From NCBI GenBank assembly GCA_947497585.1, contig CANMHG010000004.1, positions 186,001 through 250,000 of the forward strand: a stretch of 64,000 nucleotides of DNA, given 5' to 3'. Origin of the DNA: an uncultured Bacillaceae bacterium. GTDB lineage: Bacteria; Bacillota; Bacilli; Bacillales; Bacillaceae_L. Below the pieces are notes generated by a model. That model worked only from the letters and a program-made list of their open reading frames with translations. It was not told the DNA's origin and searched no databases. Shown here one piece after another: positions 35,903 to 44,812 of the stretch. The translations under genes and the position numbers were made by a program. Position 1 is the first letter of the stretch; the number at the start of each line of letters is the position of its first letter.

Positions 35903-37336
35903 TTACTTTTGTAGTGCTTCTGATTTTCCACCACTATTATTTTTTAGAAGAACTTTTAACCCTTGGCCCATGTCGGAGGCTAGGATATAGTTTCGATCTA
36001 CAAACACTCCCCAAACATCCGCGTTTTCTGGTGTATAACGGCCAATTTCAACAGGGTTACTAGGGTCAGTTATATCTAAAGCAAGAACTCCACCAGAATA
36101 GTAGGATAAATAGAGTGTATTGCCTTGCACTTTCGGATCGTGAACTGTTTTAGCGAAAGTAGATCTTCCAGCTGATGTTGGTGGAATATCAAACGTTAGA
36201 TCTGTAGTAAATTCACTTAATAACACTGGATTTGTCTTATCCTTAATATCGAAAATGCGAGTATACCCATATGCACTTTCATATCCTGTTCCAACAGGGT
36301 TAGATACTTCTCGTGTTTCAATAAGGATGTTACCACCTTTAGCAAGGGCTGCAGAGTGAGCAGACCCCTTTTGATCTGCACGGAAAGTAGTGTTTCCTAA
36401 ATATACAGGATTTTCAGGATCACGAATATCAAAGATAACCGTTCCTAAATCCCACATGGACACATAAGCATACTGTGCATTATTGTCAGTAATTACACTG
36501 TGGTTGAAAACAGGACGAGTTTTTCCATCTTGAGCAAACCAATGATATCCATTAAAGTTTTCTGGAATTTGCTCTAGGTCACGAGGATCCCAACCAAAAA
36601 TTTTCTTAGGGCTTGTTGGGTCAGAAACATCAAGAATTTGAAAATCCTGTTCTGCCCCATGAGTATAATAGTCAGCATAAGGACTAGAAGTTAACACTAG
36701 CGCACGATTACCTTGCGTCGTTAAATATAATTCGTGGGTTCCTGTGATTTTACGGTCTAACCCATAGAATCCAAGCTTCTTAGGGTTGTAAGGATCCGTT
36801 ACATCATAGAGTAATACGCCACCCACGCTATCTGGTCTGTTTGCATTATTCCTAGAGGTTTGCTGTACACTCACTGCTGCTAAATCTCCTTTAAATGAAG
36901 GAGTATTTACTGTTTTAACAATCACCTTTTCTTGCCATGTATATGGTATTTCATTTGCAAATACAGCAACTTCTTTAGGGTTAGAAGGATCTTTTAAGTC
37001 AAATACACGCACTCCACCATTTGCCCCGTTAGCTGTATGAGTTCCAGTGTAAGCAAACCCTTTGTGTGCATACACATCAGCCATATTGTTCTGCTTACCA
37101 TTTAACGGATTAATCTGTACAGCTGCAGCTTGTTTTAAAAACTTTACATTCTTACTACCATTGATGGAGTGTTTAAGTTGCATTGCTTGCAACTCTTCCA
37201 TCGTCATTACTTCAACTTCACCTTTTGAGCCACCTAACACATCAAGTGCATCATGAGCATATGTAGCTGGTAAAAACACGGAAAACGCAAGTGCTCCTGC
37301 CAATGTACTACTAATAAGTAACTTTTTCCTCTTCAA
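35903..37336 (-). CDS. Secreted LVIVD-repeat beta-propeller protein
   Basis: A 477-aa protein with an N-terminal signal peptide (KRKKLLISSTLAGALAFSVF, cleavage near TYA-HD). The rest consists of LVIVD-type repeats, seen as VRVFDLKDPSNPKEV, LLYDVTDPYNPKKLG, FQILDVSDPTSPKK, VIFDIRDPENPVYLG and LALDITDPSNPVEIG. Such repeats build beta-propellers at the cell surface. TTG at 37336 is the start, 7 bp after GGAGGG; a longer ATG-started frame would put that site inside the gene. The ligand is unknown. Confidence 0.85.
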   Translation of the reverse strand: MKRKKLLISSTLAGALAFSVFLPATYAHDALDVLGGSKGEVEVMTMEELQAMQLKHSINGSKNVKFLKQAAAVQINPLNGKQNNMADVYAHKGFAYTGTHTANGANGGVRVFDLKDPSNPKEVAVFANEIPYTWQEKVIVKTVNTPSFKGDLAAVSVQQTSRNNANRPDSVGGVLLYDVTDPYNPKKLGFYGLDRKITGTHELYLTTQGNRALVLTSSPYADYYTHGAEQDFQILDVSDPTSPKKIFGWDPRDLEQIPENFNGYHWFAQDGKTRPVFNHSVITDNNAQYAYVSMWDLGTVIFDIRDPENPVYLGNTTFRADQKGSAHSAALAKGGNILIETREVSNPVGTGYESAYGYTRIFDIKDKTNPVLLSEFTTDLTFDIPPTSAGRSTFAKTVHDPKVQGNTLYLSYYSGGVLALDITDPSNPVEIGRYTPENADVWGVFVDRNYILASDMGQGLKVLLKNNSGGKSEALQK

Positions 37337-37456
37337 TAAAATCCCTCCAAACGTAATAAGTACCTGCAAGTTTAATTCTATTTAATTTAACTATTGTTCA
37401 ACAATAGGGAATCTTTCATATAATTCAGACAATTAAAAGAATAAATAATAGGAAAA

Positions 37457-37508
37457 GGGGCCTGACCCCCAGTGCGTTAAAGCTTTAACGCGCCGGGGGT
37501 CAGGCCCC
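37457..37508. repeat. 52-bp palindromic repeat, copy 14 (last in window)
   Basis: Consensus copy with the right flank TTTTTGTCAT. It lies about 185 bp beyond the stop of the minus-strand nitroreductase gene and 120 bp upstream of the LVIVD start, so it is the only copy not placed directly after a stop codon. No further copy occurs to the right. Confidence 0.9.
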
Positions 37509-37692
37509 TTTTTGTCATATTTTGTTGGAATTATGTTATTTTTGATATTAAGGCGTTCAAAAGTTCTAGGCTGTATTACATTGATTTAATATGATTTATA
37601 GAATTATGACCAAAAGGATAAGGTATTATGTCTCATATGGAAGTTAGAAAATAGAGCCAGAAGCAACCTCATTACGAGGTTACTTCTGCATA

Positions 37693-38316
37693 TCAGTGAT
37701 AAGAAAGAATTTTATCTAATGAAAAGCGGTGATGCTCGTATCCTTCAACGTCTGCAATACCAAATGGTACCATTGCGGCAAATTTCACATGTTCGGGTAG
37801 ATCTAAAATTTCTTTTACCTTTTCTTGATCAAACCCAAGCATTGGTACACTCGAATAGCCATATCCTTGTAACGCAGTTAATAATATCCCAAGTGCAATG
37901 TTCGCTTGTGTAAGGCCCCATTGCCCTCTTTCTTCAACACTCAGTCCATTAAAGAAGGATGAAAGATTTGCGACTTCTTCTTGTTTACGTTCTTCAGATA
38001 AACCTGGGTGTACCGTTTCCGGTAAGTTTGCGATAACATCTTCCATATCACTAACTACAATAACAACTGCAGGAGCAGATGTTACTTGTTGTTGACCGTA
38101 GGCTGCATTTTGTAAAGTTTCTTTTAATCCAGCATCAGTTACAACGTGGAATCGCCAAGGTTGTAAGTTCCAAGCACTAGGAGATAATCGAACAAGCTCA
38201 AAAATTCGATCTATGTCTTCTTTTGGTATTGGTTTCTGTACAAATTTTCTAATACTGTGACGAGATACAATTGCATCTTTAACAGATAAAATTTGACCTG
38301 TTGTCGCTGTCGCCAA
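37693..38316 (-). CDS. FMN-dependent nitroreductase-family oxidoreductase
   Basis: A 207-aa protein with SRHSIRKFVQKPIPKEDIDRIFELVRLSPSAWNLQPWRFHVV, the typical FMN-binding N-terminal region, and the C-terminal EHHRFSLDKIL. It resembles YodC/MhqN-type enzymes that reduce quinones or nitro compounds with NAD(P)H. TTG at 38316 is preferred with AAAGGAG 9 bp upstream; ATG at 38325 is too close to that site. No MhqR-type regulator is adjacent. Confidence 0.8.
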   Translation of the reverse strand: MATATTGQILSVKDAIVSRHSIRKFVQKPIPKEDIDRIFELVRLSPSAWNLQPWRFHVVTDAGLKETLQNAAYGQQQVTSAPAVVIVVSDMEDVIANLPETVHPGLSEERKQEEVANLSSFFNGLSVEERGQWGLTQANIALGILLTALQGYGYSSVPMLGFDQEKVKEILDLPEHVKFAAMVPFGIADVEGYEHHRFSLDKILSYH

Positions 38317-38575
38317 AAGTAACATCTCCTTTAGATTTACTAGTAGAAAACTTACGTATTTAGTATGTACATAAGCGTTGGATGAAACTAACGTTATTGA
38401 TGGAACTTTTGGATGTAAAAGGGAGACAGACTGCCTCAAAATACAAAACTTGCCTCATTTATTTCTCGATAAAGTACAAGGGAAAAAAGTTCATAAGGAA
38501 TAAATATAGAATTTTAAAGAAAGATAGTAAACACAGACATGATTTTATAATTATTCCAGGAGAGATGGTTACAGT

Positions 38576-39139
38576 ATGTTTAAACCACCATCACATATAA
38601 ATAAAGTATTAAATGAACAATACGACGTGATTGATAAGGCTAACACCAAGGTTGCTGAATTATGGAAGGATGAGATTGTATTTAGTTTTGGTTGGTGGGG
38701 CGCAACCATGTTAGTTTTTGCTCCATGGATAGTATGGATCTTTTATCGGAAAAAGGATAGTACTCATCGTCTTTTATTAGGTGGGATATGGGCCATGTTT
38801 ATAGCTACTTGGCTTGATTACATCGGGGTTGCAATGGGTCTTTGGCGATATAACGTAAAAACAGTGCCCGTTATTCCTGATTTTGTTGCATGGGACTTTT
38901 CCTTAATGCCAGTAACAATCATGTTTTTTATTCAAGTAAAGCCAACTATTAAACCTGTTTATAAAGCTATATTTTTCTCACTCATAACATCTTTTGGAGC
39001 AGAGCCTTTTTTCAAATGGTTAGGTTTCTTTGATTATCCAAGTTGGCATTACATTGCATCTTTTCCTTTTTATATAGCTATATACATGGTTGCAAGTAAG
39101 CTAGTTAATGGTACTACATTTAACTCTCTACACAGTTAA
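38576..39139 (+). CDS. CBO0543-family membrane protein
   Basis: A 187-aa protein with about five hydrophobic segments. FSFGWWGATMLVFAPWIVWIFY and YIGVAMGLWRYNVKTVPVIPDFVAWDFSLMP match the CBO0543 family, whose function is unknown. AGGAGAG precedes the ATG. It is divergent from the nitroreductase gene. Confidence 0.7.
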   Translation: MFKPPSHINKVLNEQYDVIDKANTKVAELWKDEIVFSFGWWGATMLVFAPWIVWIFYRKKDSTHRLLLGGIWAMFIATWLDYIGVAMGLWRYNVKTVPVIPDFVAWDFSLMPVTIMFFIQVKPTIKPVYKAIFFSLITSFGAEPFFKWLGFFDYPSWHYIASFPFYIAIYMVASKLVNGTTFNSLHS

Positions 39140-39224
39140 ATTTTTCAACTTAGATCTCCTCAAAACAAATAAGTATCACCTAAACGTAGAGACGATTACG
39201 TTCAAAGTGATCGTCTCTTCATAG

Positions 39225-40127
39225 TTAGCTTCTTGCAAGACCTCTTTCAAAGGCGGCAAGATGATTTAGAGAGGCATTGCGTAGTTGAGTGAAAACGGTC
39301 CGGATATCATTAGGAATCGTAAATGATAGAAATCTTTCGTACATAGATATATTATCTATTTCGCCCTGAACACCAGCAGCGTATGCTGCCTTAATACTTG
39401 CTGGAGTTGTAACAAATGACTGCGAGTTATCTTCAGGAATCGGTATTTGATAACGTTCAAAAAGTGGTAATAAAGCATTGATATGTCTCATTTCAGCTTC
39501 TTTTATTTGTGCAAATGTACGTACATATCCAAAATTCCCTAGAATAGTATCATATCTTGCTTGAGCTAGGTATTCGTCTTGAAGAGCATACGTCAGCATT
39601 TGAGGTATCGTTAATGTTGAGGCACTTAATGCTCCTTTGGCACCGTAATTGTTAATTTGCCGATTAACGTGTGTTACCCTTGGGTTCGTAGAAAAAGACA
39701 AAAACCATACAGCGTGATTTTGCTCGTCTGCAGCTGCACGTCGAAACCTATCTTTAATGCTTGAATCGTTTGCTTTATCTGCTATATCTAAATAAAAATC
39801 AACAGCTTCTTGTTCATCTTTAAAAGTAAATTCTATTCCTGCTCTATAGGTATCTGGACATGCCTCAATGATTTGGTAAGATGGCTTTTCTCCTGTTAAA
39901 TTTGTATAAATTCTACTGAATTCTTCGAGATGACGGACTTCATCTTTTTGTATCTCAAGAATTCTGTTCCTTTCATCTTGTGTAGGTGCCATCTTGGCTA
40001 ACTTCTTATAACAATCCACAGCACTATACTCTGCATTAATTGCTTTCTGAATATCATTTACAAGTTGAATGTCATTTGGCATACGATAATAATCGTAATA
40101 ATATGGACCATAATGATTTGAATTCAT
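39225..40127 (-). CDS. Double ferritin-like (rubrerythrin/DUF2202-type) protein
   Basis: A 300-aa protein with a tyrosine-rich N-terminus followed by two ferritin-like four-helix units. The first has EYSAVDCYKKLA, EVRHLEEF and EQEAVDFY/DEQNHAVWF; the second has DEYLAQARYDTI, EAEMRHINALL and EIDNISMYERF/HLAAFERG. The glutamate and E-x-x-H spacing fits diiron sites. Similar two-domain proteins occur in spore-formers and may be spore- or stress-associated. AAGGAGG precedes the ATG at 40127. Confidence 0.75.
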   Translation of the reverse strand: MNSNHYGPYYYDYYRMPNDIQLVNDIQKAINAEYSAVDCYKKLAKMAPTQDERNRILEIQKDEVRHLEEFSRIYTNLTGEKPSYQIIEACPDTYRAGIEFTFKDEQEAVDFYLDIADKANDSSIKDRFRRAAADEQNHAVWFLSFSTNPRVTHVNRQINNYGAKGALSASTLTIPQMLTYALQDEYLAQARYDTILGNFGYVRTFAQIKEAEMRHINALLPLFERYQIPIPEDNSQSFVTTPASIKAAYAAGVQGEIDNISMYERFLSFTIPNDIRTVFTQLRNASLNHLAAFERGLARS

Positions 40128-40344
40128 GTTTGTCCTCCTTTTATTTAGCGACCTACTTATCTTATGTTTTATGTCTAGGTATTTGTGCAAGTTCGTAGTT
40201 GGTTACCTACATACAAAACCTGGGTGCAAGAAAGAAAAGGAAGAGTACGTTGAGATTTATTAGCTTTATTGCATGACAATAAATCACTGAAACGTTGCAT
40301 TACATGAATAATTTATCCTATAATATATATATATAAATAAAAAA

Positions 40345-40368
40345 GATCAGGTGCTCGAACACCCGATC
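40345..40368 (-). terminator. Terminator of the type I toxin-like transcript
   Basis: On the minus strand GATCGGGTGTTC is followed by GAGCACCTGATC and six Ts. This hairpin is typical of the 3' end of the holin-like toxin RNAs. Confidence 0.65.
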
Positions 40369-40421
40369 AAAGCAACTACAGCCGCATAGTGAGCGGCCAC
40401 CAGTGTATAAGTAAATTACAA

Positions 40422-40471
40422 AAAGAAGTAACTATCCTTTAACCTTGGTGAGGGGGGACGGTTACTTCTTT
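40422..40471. repeat. Hairpin at the toxin stop codon
   Basis: The arms AAAGAAGTAAC (40422-40432) and GTTACTTCTTT (40461-40471) form an 11-bp stem that spans the stop codon of the small toxin frame. In related loci the antisense RNA overlaps this part of the toxin RNA. Confidence 0.6.
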
Positions 40472-40554
40472 GCGACGAATAGCATTACAACAATTGTTAA
40501 CACTCCTAGTAAGACTAAATTAGAGTGAGTTCCTAGGAGCCTTACATAAATCAA
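40462..40554 (-). CDS. Putative 30-aa hydrophobic type I toxin
   Basis: A 30-codon frame with one transmembrane stretch, NLVLLGVLTIVVMLFVA, and a KK end, the size and shape of BsrG/TxpA-like or holin-like toxins. The downstream minus-strand sequence, with CTGGTGGCCGC, GGCTGTAGTTGC and the terminator, matches my memory of the conserved 3' region of such loci. The start is uncertain: TTG at 40554 has no clear ribosome-binding site, so the N-terminus may be decayed or misread. The antisense RNA would be on the plus strand; its promoter is not resolved. Confidence 0.4.
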   Translation of the reverse strand: MIYVRLLGTHSNLVLLGVLTIVVMLFVAKK

Positions 40555-40832
40555 AATAACTGTTAAAAACAAGCCTTGTTCATTGAATAAAGGCTTTTTA
40601 TATTTTAATCTAATACACCTTATTGGTGTAGAAAGAATAGATGGAATTAACCAAAATCTGTAACATATACACTTTTATTGGTAGTTATCTCCGAAAAGGT
40701 TCTAGGCTGAAATTCCTTGATATAATGATCTATAGCATAAGAAAACGATTTTGGTATGGTAAATACCTTGTTTTGCGATTAAATGGAAAATATTTGGTAT
40801 GATATATATAAAGGCAATTAAAGGAGAGGACT

Positions 40833-42749
40833 ATGAACTTAATAGATGAACAACAATTATGGCAATTTTCACCCATTCCTAACATAGAAGAGTCAAATTT
40901 TAATAAGATACTAGAGAAGTTTTATAATCTAGGAATAGCGGGATTAGTTCGTGAGAATACGCAAAACTCATTAGATGGTAGGCTGCTTTCATCTAATGAA
41001 CCTGTAGTCGTAACAATAAAGACTGGTAAAATTTCTAGAGAATTTATCCCGGGAATTGAAGAGGTTAAAGATAGATTGCGGGTACTAAAAGGCCACAACA
41101 CTTATACGAGAGAAACGATTGAACATATACACAACAAAATGAATCAAGAGGAAGTTAGCTATATTTCTTTCGAAGATTCAAATACTAAAGGGTTAAAAGG
41201 AGCAAAGAACGGTCAAAGTGAATCTAAAGAAGATACTTGGGCTATCTATGCCTATAATAAAGGTGTTCACTCTGAAGAAGAGGACGAAGCTGTTGAAAGC
41301 TCAAGAGGTGGTTCTCATGGTGTTGGTAAAATTGCTTCCAATGCAGCATCAGATCTTCATATGATGTACTTTGCAAACTGTGATGCAGAAGGGAACCAAC
41401 ATCTTGGCGGAACGATCCAATTAATAGAACACAAATACAGTGATCAATGTTTTCGCTCTACAGGATACTTTACAAAAATAGAAAATATTGATGAAAATAA
41501 AACAAAGTTTTATCCTTTTGAAAATAGTTTCCATGAAGTATTTGAAAAGAAGACTAGAGGTCTAAAAATTATTATCCCTTTCTTAAGGGATCAATTTAAT
41601 GATGAAAAAGAAATTATCAAAAGTATATGTGATAGTTTTTTTATTTCGATTCTAGAGAAGAAATTAGTTGTAAATGTGAACGATAAATTAATTGATAGTG
41701 AGACTATCAAAGACTATGTCTTTAATAATGAGTACTATATTCAAGACATTGCAGAGATGAAGCATGAATTTACACCATTATATATAGATTCTTATCTTAA
41801 TCAAGAACCATTACTCCTAAAGGTATCAAATGGATTTACTGATTTTACGTTTAACTTATATTTCCGATACGATGAGAGAATTCCAAAAGGAAGAGTAGCT
41901 GTCGTAAGAACAATTGGAATGAAAATTGAAGATAAGAAAATTAAAAATAATGCTAATAGGCCTTACAATGCTGTTTTAGTAGCGGGTAAAAATGAAGATG
42001 GTTATCTAAAGTCATTAGAGAATGAATCCCATACTGAGTTAGCTTTTGACCATATTAAAGATCAGCAACTACAGAAAAATGCTAAAAAGTTCATTAACAA
42101 TCTATCAAAAGAAATTATTAAAGTGATCGAGGAAGCTATAAAAAAGAATAATCCTACTGATGGCTTAATAAATACGAAAGATATTCTTTACTTAGTTGAA
42201 AATGAATTCAAACAAGATCTCTCAGATGCAATGGCCACAGTTAAAATAAATAAGGGTAAATCTGTGGTTAAAGTATCAATTGATCCCCCTAAGAAGAAGA
42301 ATAAAAAGCCAGGAGATCCAAAGCCAAAGAAACCAGTTGATCCGGATAAACCTAAGCGTTTAAAAAAAGTAAAACCAAAAGGAGATCCAATTGGAGACGG
42401 TGAAAAAGCTAATAAGTATAGTGCTCACCCAGACATTGTTGAACGTTTACTGGTCGGAAATAAAGAGTTTGTGAAATTTGATTTTACCGACTCTAAGGAA
42501 ATTAGAAATGAGAAATTGTGTAATATCTCATTTTCGATCATTGATGGTATGGGTGTAGAATATACAGACGAATTCAAAATAACAGATAACTATAGTGTTG
42601 CCATTGATGCTACTACTGGTAAACTATGCAAGATTGAAAATAACCTTCTAAAAGATATTGAAATAAACGAAGGTGTTGCACAACTTCAGCTAGAATTAAA
42701 GAAAAATTATAACAGAGCATTAAAATTTGTTTACTATGTGGAGGTGTAA
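40833..42749 (+). CDS. GHKL (HSP90/MutL-like) ATPase of a putative defence module
   Basis: A 638-aa protein. The N-terminal half has the Bergerat ATP-binding fold: the N-box RENTQNSLDG with E41/N45, the G1 box FEDSNTKGL with D115/G120, and the glycine-rich lid SRGGSHGVGKIA around residue 159-168. Residues about 485-530 are a lysine/proline-rich linker (PPKKKNKKPGDPKPKKP) and a beta-rich C-terminal domain follows. It is not a histidine kinase (no H-box) nor a full MutL. It starts a tight three-gene unit with 3-bp spacing and overlap to the next genes. I infer ATP-driven sensing or clamping; no substrate is known. Confidence 0.75.
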   Translation: MNLIDEQQLWQFSPIPNIEESNFNKILEKFYNLGIAGLVRENTQNSLDGRLLSSNEPVVVTIKTGKISREFIPGIEEVKDRLRVLKGHNTYTRETIEHIHNKMNQEEVSYISFEDSNTKGLKGAKNGQSESKEDTWAIYAYNKGVHSEEEDEAVESSRGGSHGVGKIASNAASDLHMMYFANCDAEGNQHLGGTIQLIEHKYSDQCFRSTGYFTKIENIDENKTKFYPFENSFHEVFEKKTRGLKIIIPFLRDQFNDEKEIIKSICDSFFISILEKKLVVNVNDKLIDSETIKDYVFNNEYYIQDIAEMKHEFTPLYIDSYLNQEPLLLKVSNGFTDFTFNLYFRYDERIPKGRVAVVRTIGMKIEDKKIKNNANRPYNAVLVAGKNEDGYLKSLENESHTELAFDHIKDQQLQKNAKKFINNLSKEIIKVIEEAIKKNNPTDGLINTKDILYLVENEFKQDLSDAMATVKINKGKSVVKVSIDPPKKKNKKPGDPKPKKPVDPDKPKRLKKVKPKGDPIGDGEKANKYSAHPDIVERLLVGNKEFVKFDFTDSKEIRNEKLCNISFSIIDGMGVEYTDEFKITDNYSVAIDATTGKLCKIENNLLKDIEINEGVAQLQLELKKNYNRALKFVYYVEV

Positions 42750-42752
42750 ATT

Positions 42753-43601
42753 ATGATCTATAAGAAGGACGCAAACTTCCCATATCCGTTATTAACAAAC
42801 ACATCCAAAAGTTATGAAAGTAGTAATTTTATCTTAGATGTGAACTTAGATGAGAATTCATATAACTATAGGTTTGAAATCACGTATGAGATCGATTCAG
42901 ACTTTGTAAATACCCTTATAAAAAATGGGCAAGCACAGGTGGTATTGGTTATCCAATCAAAGGATAATAAATTTTTTAATATTAAACCTGAAGAAAGATT
43001 TATAGAGATACCTAAATCTAGAATTTCAATAAATAATCGGACAATCATTCAACTTCATCTCCAATCAAAAGAAGAGATTAGTTTTAAGGATAACGAAGAT
43101 TTAGGTTCTTTCTATCGACAATTTAAGGATGAATTAGTAGTCCCTAAAAATTCAATTTTAGGCTTTTCAAACGTTGTAACCTTTGATGGAAGCAGTTCAA
43201 AGCCTTTAGAATTATTTGAGAAAAAGGTCGATCCAGAGCTTAAGTCCGATATAAAAATAGAGCTTGGAACCGAGACGATTATTATCCATTATAAAAATGA
43301 GCAGCTGCAATTAAATGACTTACCAAAGAGTAATACATTAAATAATCCGTATATCTATCTGGGGCTGCAAAAGGCACTGTATAGATTTGTAGTAAACAAC
43401 GGAGAAGATGGTGAAGTAGATCTAGAGCAGATTGATGCACCCTCAGATAACCTTGACTTTAAGTTATACAACCTTATGAAGAAAAAGATGGTTAATGGGA
43501 TTAGCTTTGAAACAATTGACGAGGTAATTCACTCCATTTCTGATAGAATCCTAGAAAGATTTACTTCTGCAGTAAAGGAGCTAAATTCATATGGAAATTA
43601 G
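42753..43601 (+). CDS. Unknown beta-rich protein of the GHKL module
   Basis: A 282-aa protein, soluble, predicted beta-rich in the first 200 residues (NFILDVNLDENSYNYRFEI and regularly spaced strands) and helical near the C-terminus (DEVIHSISDRILERFTSAVK). I do not recognise any catalytic motif. It starts 4 bp after the ATPase gene and overlaps the next gene by 11 bp, so the three proteins are likely produced together and may form a complex. Confidence 0.65.
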   Translation: MIYKKDANFPYPLLTNTSKSYESSNFILDVNLDENSYNYRFEITYEIDSDFVNTLIKNGQAQVVLVIQSKDNKFFNIKPEERFIEIPKSRISINNRTIIQLHLQSKEEISFKDNEDLGSFYRQFKDELVVPKNSILGFSNVVTFDGSSSKPLELFEKKVDPELKSDIKIELGTETIIIHYKNEQLQLNDLPKSNTLNNPYIYLGLQKALYRFVVNNGEDGEVDLEQIDAPSDNLDFKLYNLMKKKMVNGISFETIDEVIHSISDRILERFTSAVKELNSYGN

Positions 43602-44349
43602 GTTACTAAAGAAGGGCTACAAAAACAACGAACAATTTTATAAAGATTTCTTAGAGGATCAGATACAAAGTAATGATGATTACTTTTCAGAAGAGGTTGC
43701 ATTTATAAACGTATCTCCCGATTTTCCAATCTATATCGCACATGGAAGTGAAGATGAAAAGAAGGAGTTATTTCTTCAGGCTTTCGAAGTCATTTCAGAT
43801 AGTTATTTAAACACAAACAGAGATTTACACTTTGATGAAATATTTTGGCACTCATTACTTGCTGTTTATAAGAGAGATTACCTACTAGATCAATATCAAC
43901 AAATCAAGGATGGCTTAAACCACTTTAATAATATTGTTCTTAAAGATTTTAATTGGGAAAATTATATTTATAAATGTGTGTTGGGTGCACAATATATAAA
44001 TGATAATGTGTCTGATGCAAGCGAACGAAATAGATACTACCAATTAATTATCGAAAATCTTGATTTATATAACTATATTATTAAGTATGAAATCTTTAGA
44101 AATGATAAGTTCTTAATTAATATCTTGGACATTATTGATGAACTAAAACTTTCTAAGGTACTGAAAGCGAAAATAACTGGCAGAGATGATTTGGGGAAAG
44201 ATGAACGTGTCGGTAGAAGAGTTATTTTTGAATTTAACAAAAGCTATCCAATTGTAATGTCTCCTATGCTAGAGAAGGAGGATCTTAAAGAGTTGTTTTT
44301 ACAGTATTTAAACTACTATCATGATATTGTCCAAACTCAAGTGGTGTAA
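43591..44349 (+). CDS. Unknown helical protein of the GHKL module
   Basis: A 252-aa acidic, mainly helical protein rich in Asp, Asn, Tyr and Leu. I see no enzyme motif. It starts inside the preceding gene and closes the operon, 37 bp before a strong hairpin terminator. Its tight coupling to the ATPase suggests that it is the third subunit or the effector, but no activity can be read from the sequence. Confidence 0.6.
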   Translation: MEIRLLKKGYKNNEQFYKDFLEDQIQSNDDYFSEEVAFINVSPDFPIYIAHGSEDEKKELFLQAFEVISDSYLNTNRDLHFDEIFWHSLLAVYKRDYLLDQYQQIKDGLNHFNNIVLKDFNWENYIYKCVLGAQYINDNVSDASERNRYYQLIIENLDLYNYIIKYEIFRNDKFLINILDIIDELKLSKVLKAKITGRDDLGKDERVGRRVIFEFNKSYPIVMSPMLEKEDLKELFLQYLNYYHDIVQTQVV

Positions 44350-44812
44350 CCATTTTATTCATAGTTTTCGGTTAGGTTTTAAAGAAAAAATGCAGGGGGA
44401 ACATGTACCACCTGCATTTTTAAAGTTTAGTAATGTACTTTCAGATCAATAATTAATGTTAGATTTCATGTTAAAGCTAAATAACTATTATAAAAAATCA
44501 CTTACTAGTAGTTCCCTTATCAAGTATAGTAAAACTGGTAACTTAGCATTATTACCTACCTATATGGTAAAATATACTAAGGAAAGAGGAAAAGAACGTA
44601 GAACTTATTGTTTTTTTTTGTTTTATATAAGGTAAGGATGTAATTCTAATTCTATTAAATTCACGTAAACAAAAAATCGTTACATTACTGTATACCAAGA
44701 ATACGATTTTTCATCATGATCCTTAACCGTTCCATGGAATTAAGCTTAACGTTACATAGATAATAGTAATTTCTTAGTTCAACTCAATTTTCTTAATGAA
44801 AGGTATGAAAGA
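44350..44812. other. Intergenic region after the GHKL module
   Basis: 463 bp, AT-rich. It holds a terminator (44386-44421) and a second inverted repeat, AAAAATCGT (44672-44680) with ACGATTTTT (44703-44711), of unknown role. I see no gene or clear promoter. Confidence 0.5.
44386..44421. terminator. Terminator of the three-gene GHKL operon
   Basis: The arms AAAAATGCAGG and CCTGCATTTTT flank a 14-base loop. The hairpin has A and T runs on both sides, 37 bp after the last stop. Confidence 0.85.

Larger units (their letters stand above)
40128..40832. other. Intergenic region carrying a type I toxin-like locus
   Basis: 705 bp without a long gene. On the minus strand, 40339-40560 resembles the conserved 3' region of putative holin-like type I toxin genes (listed separately). 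From 40570 to 40832 I see AT-rich sequence with TATAAT-like boxes near 40720 and a TATGATAT box near 40797, which may be the promoter of the GHKL module. Confidence 0.5.

Noticed and set aside
40833-42749. Histidine kinase or MutL repair protein
   Set aside because: There is no H-box, sensor or receiver neighbour, and the C-terminal part does not resemble MutL.
44672-44711. Inverted repeat AAAAATCGT/ACGATTTTT as terminator
   Set aside because: No gene ends nearby and the loop is 22 bases, so it was only noted in the intergenic entry.
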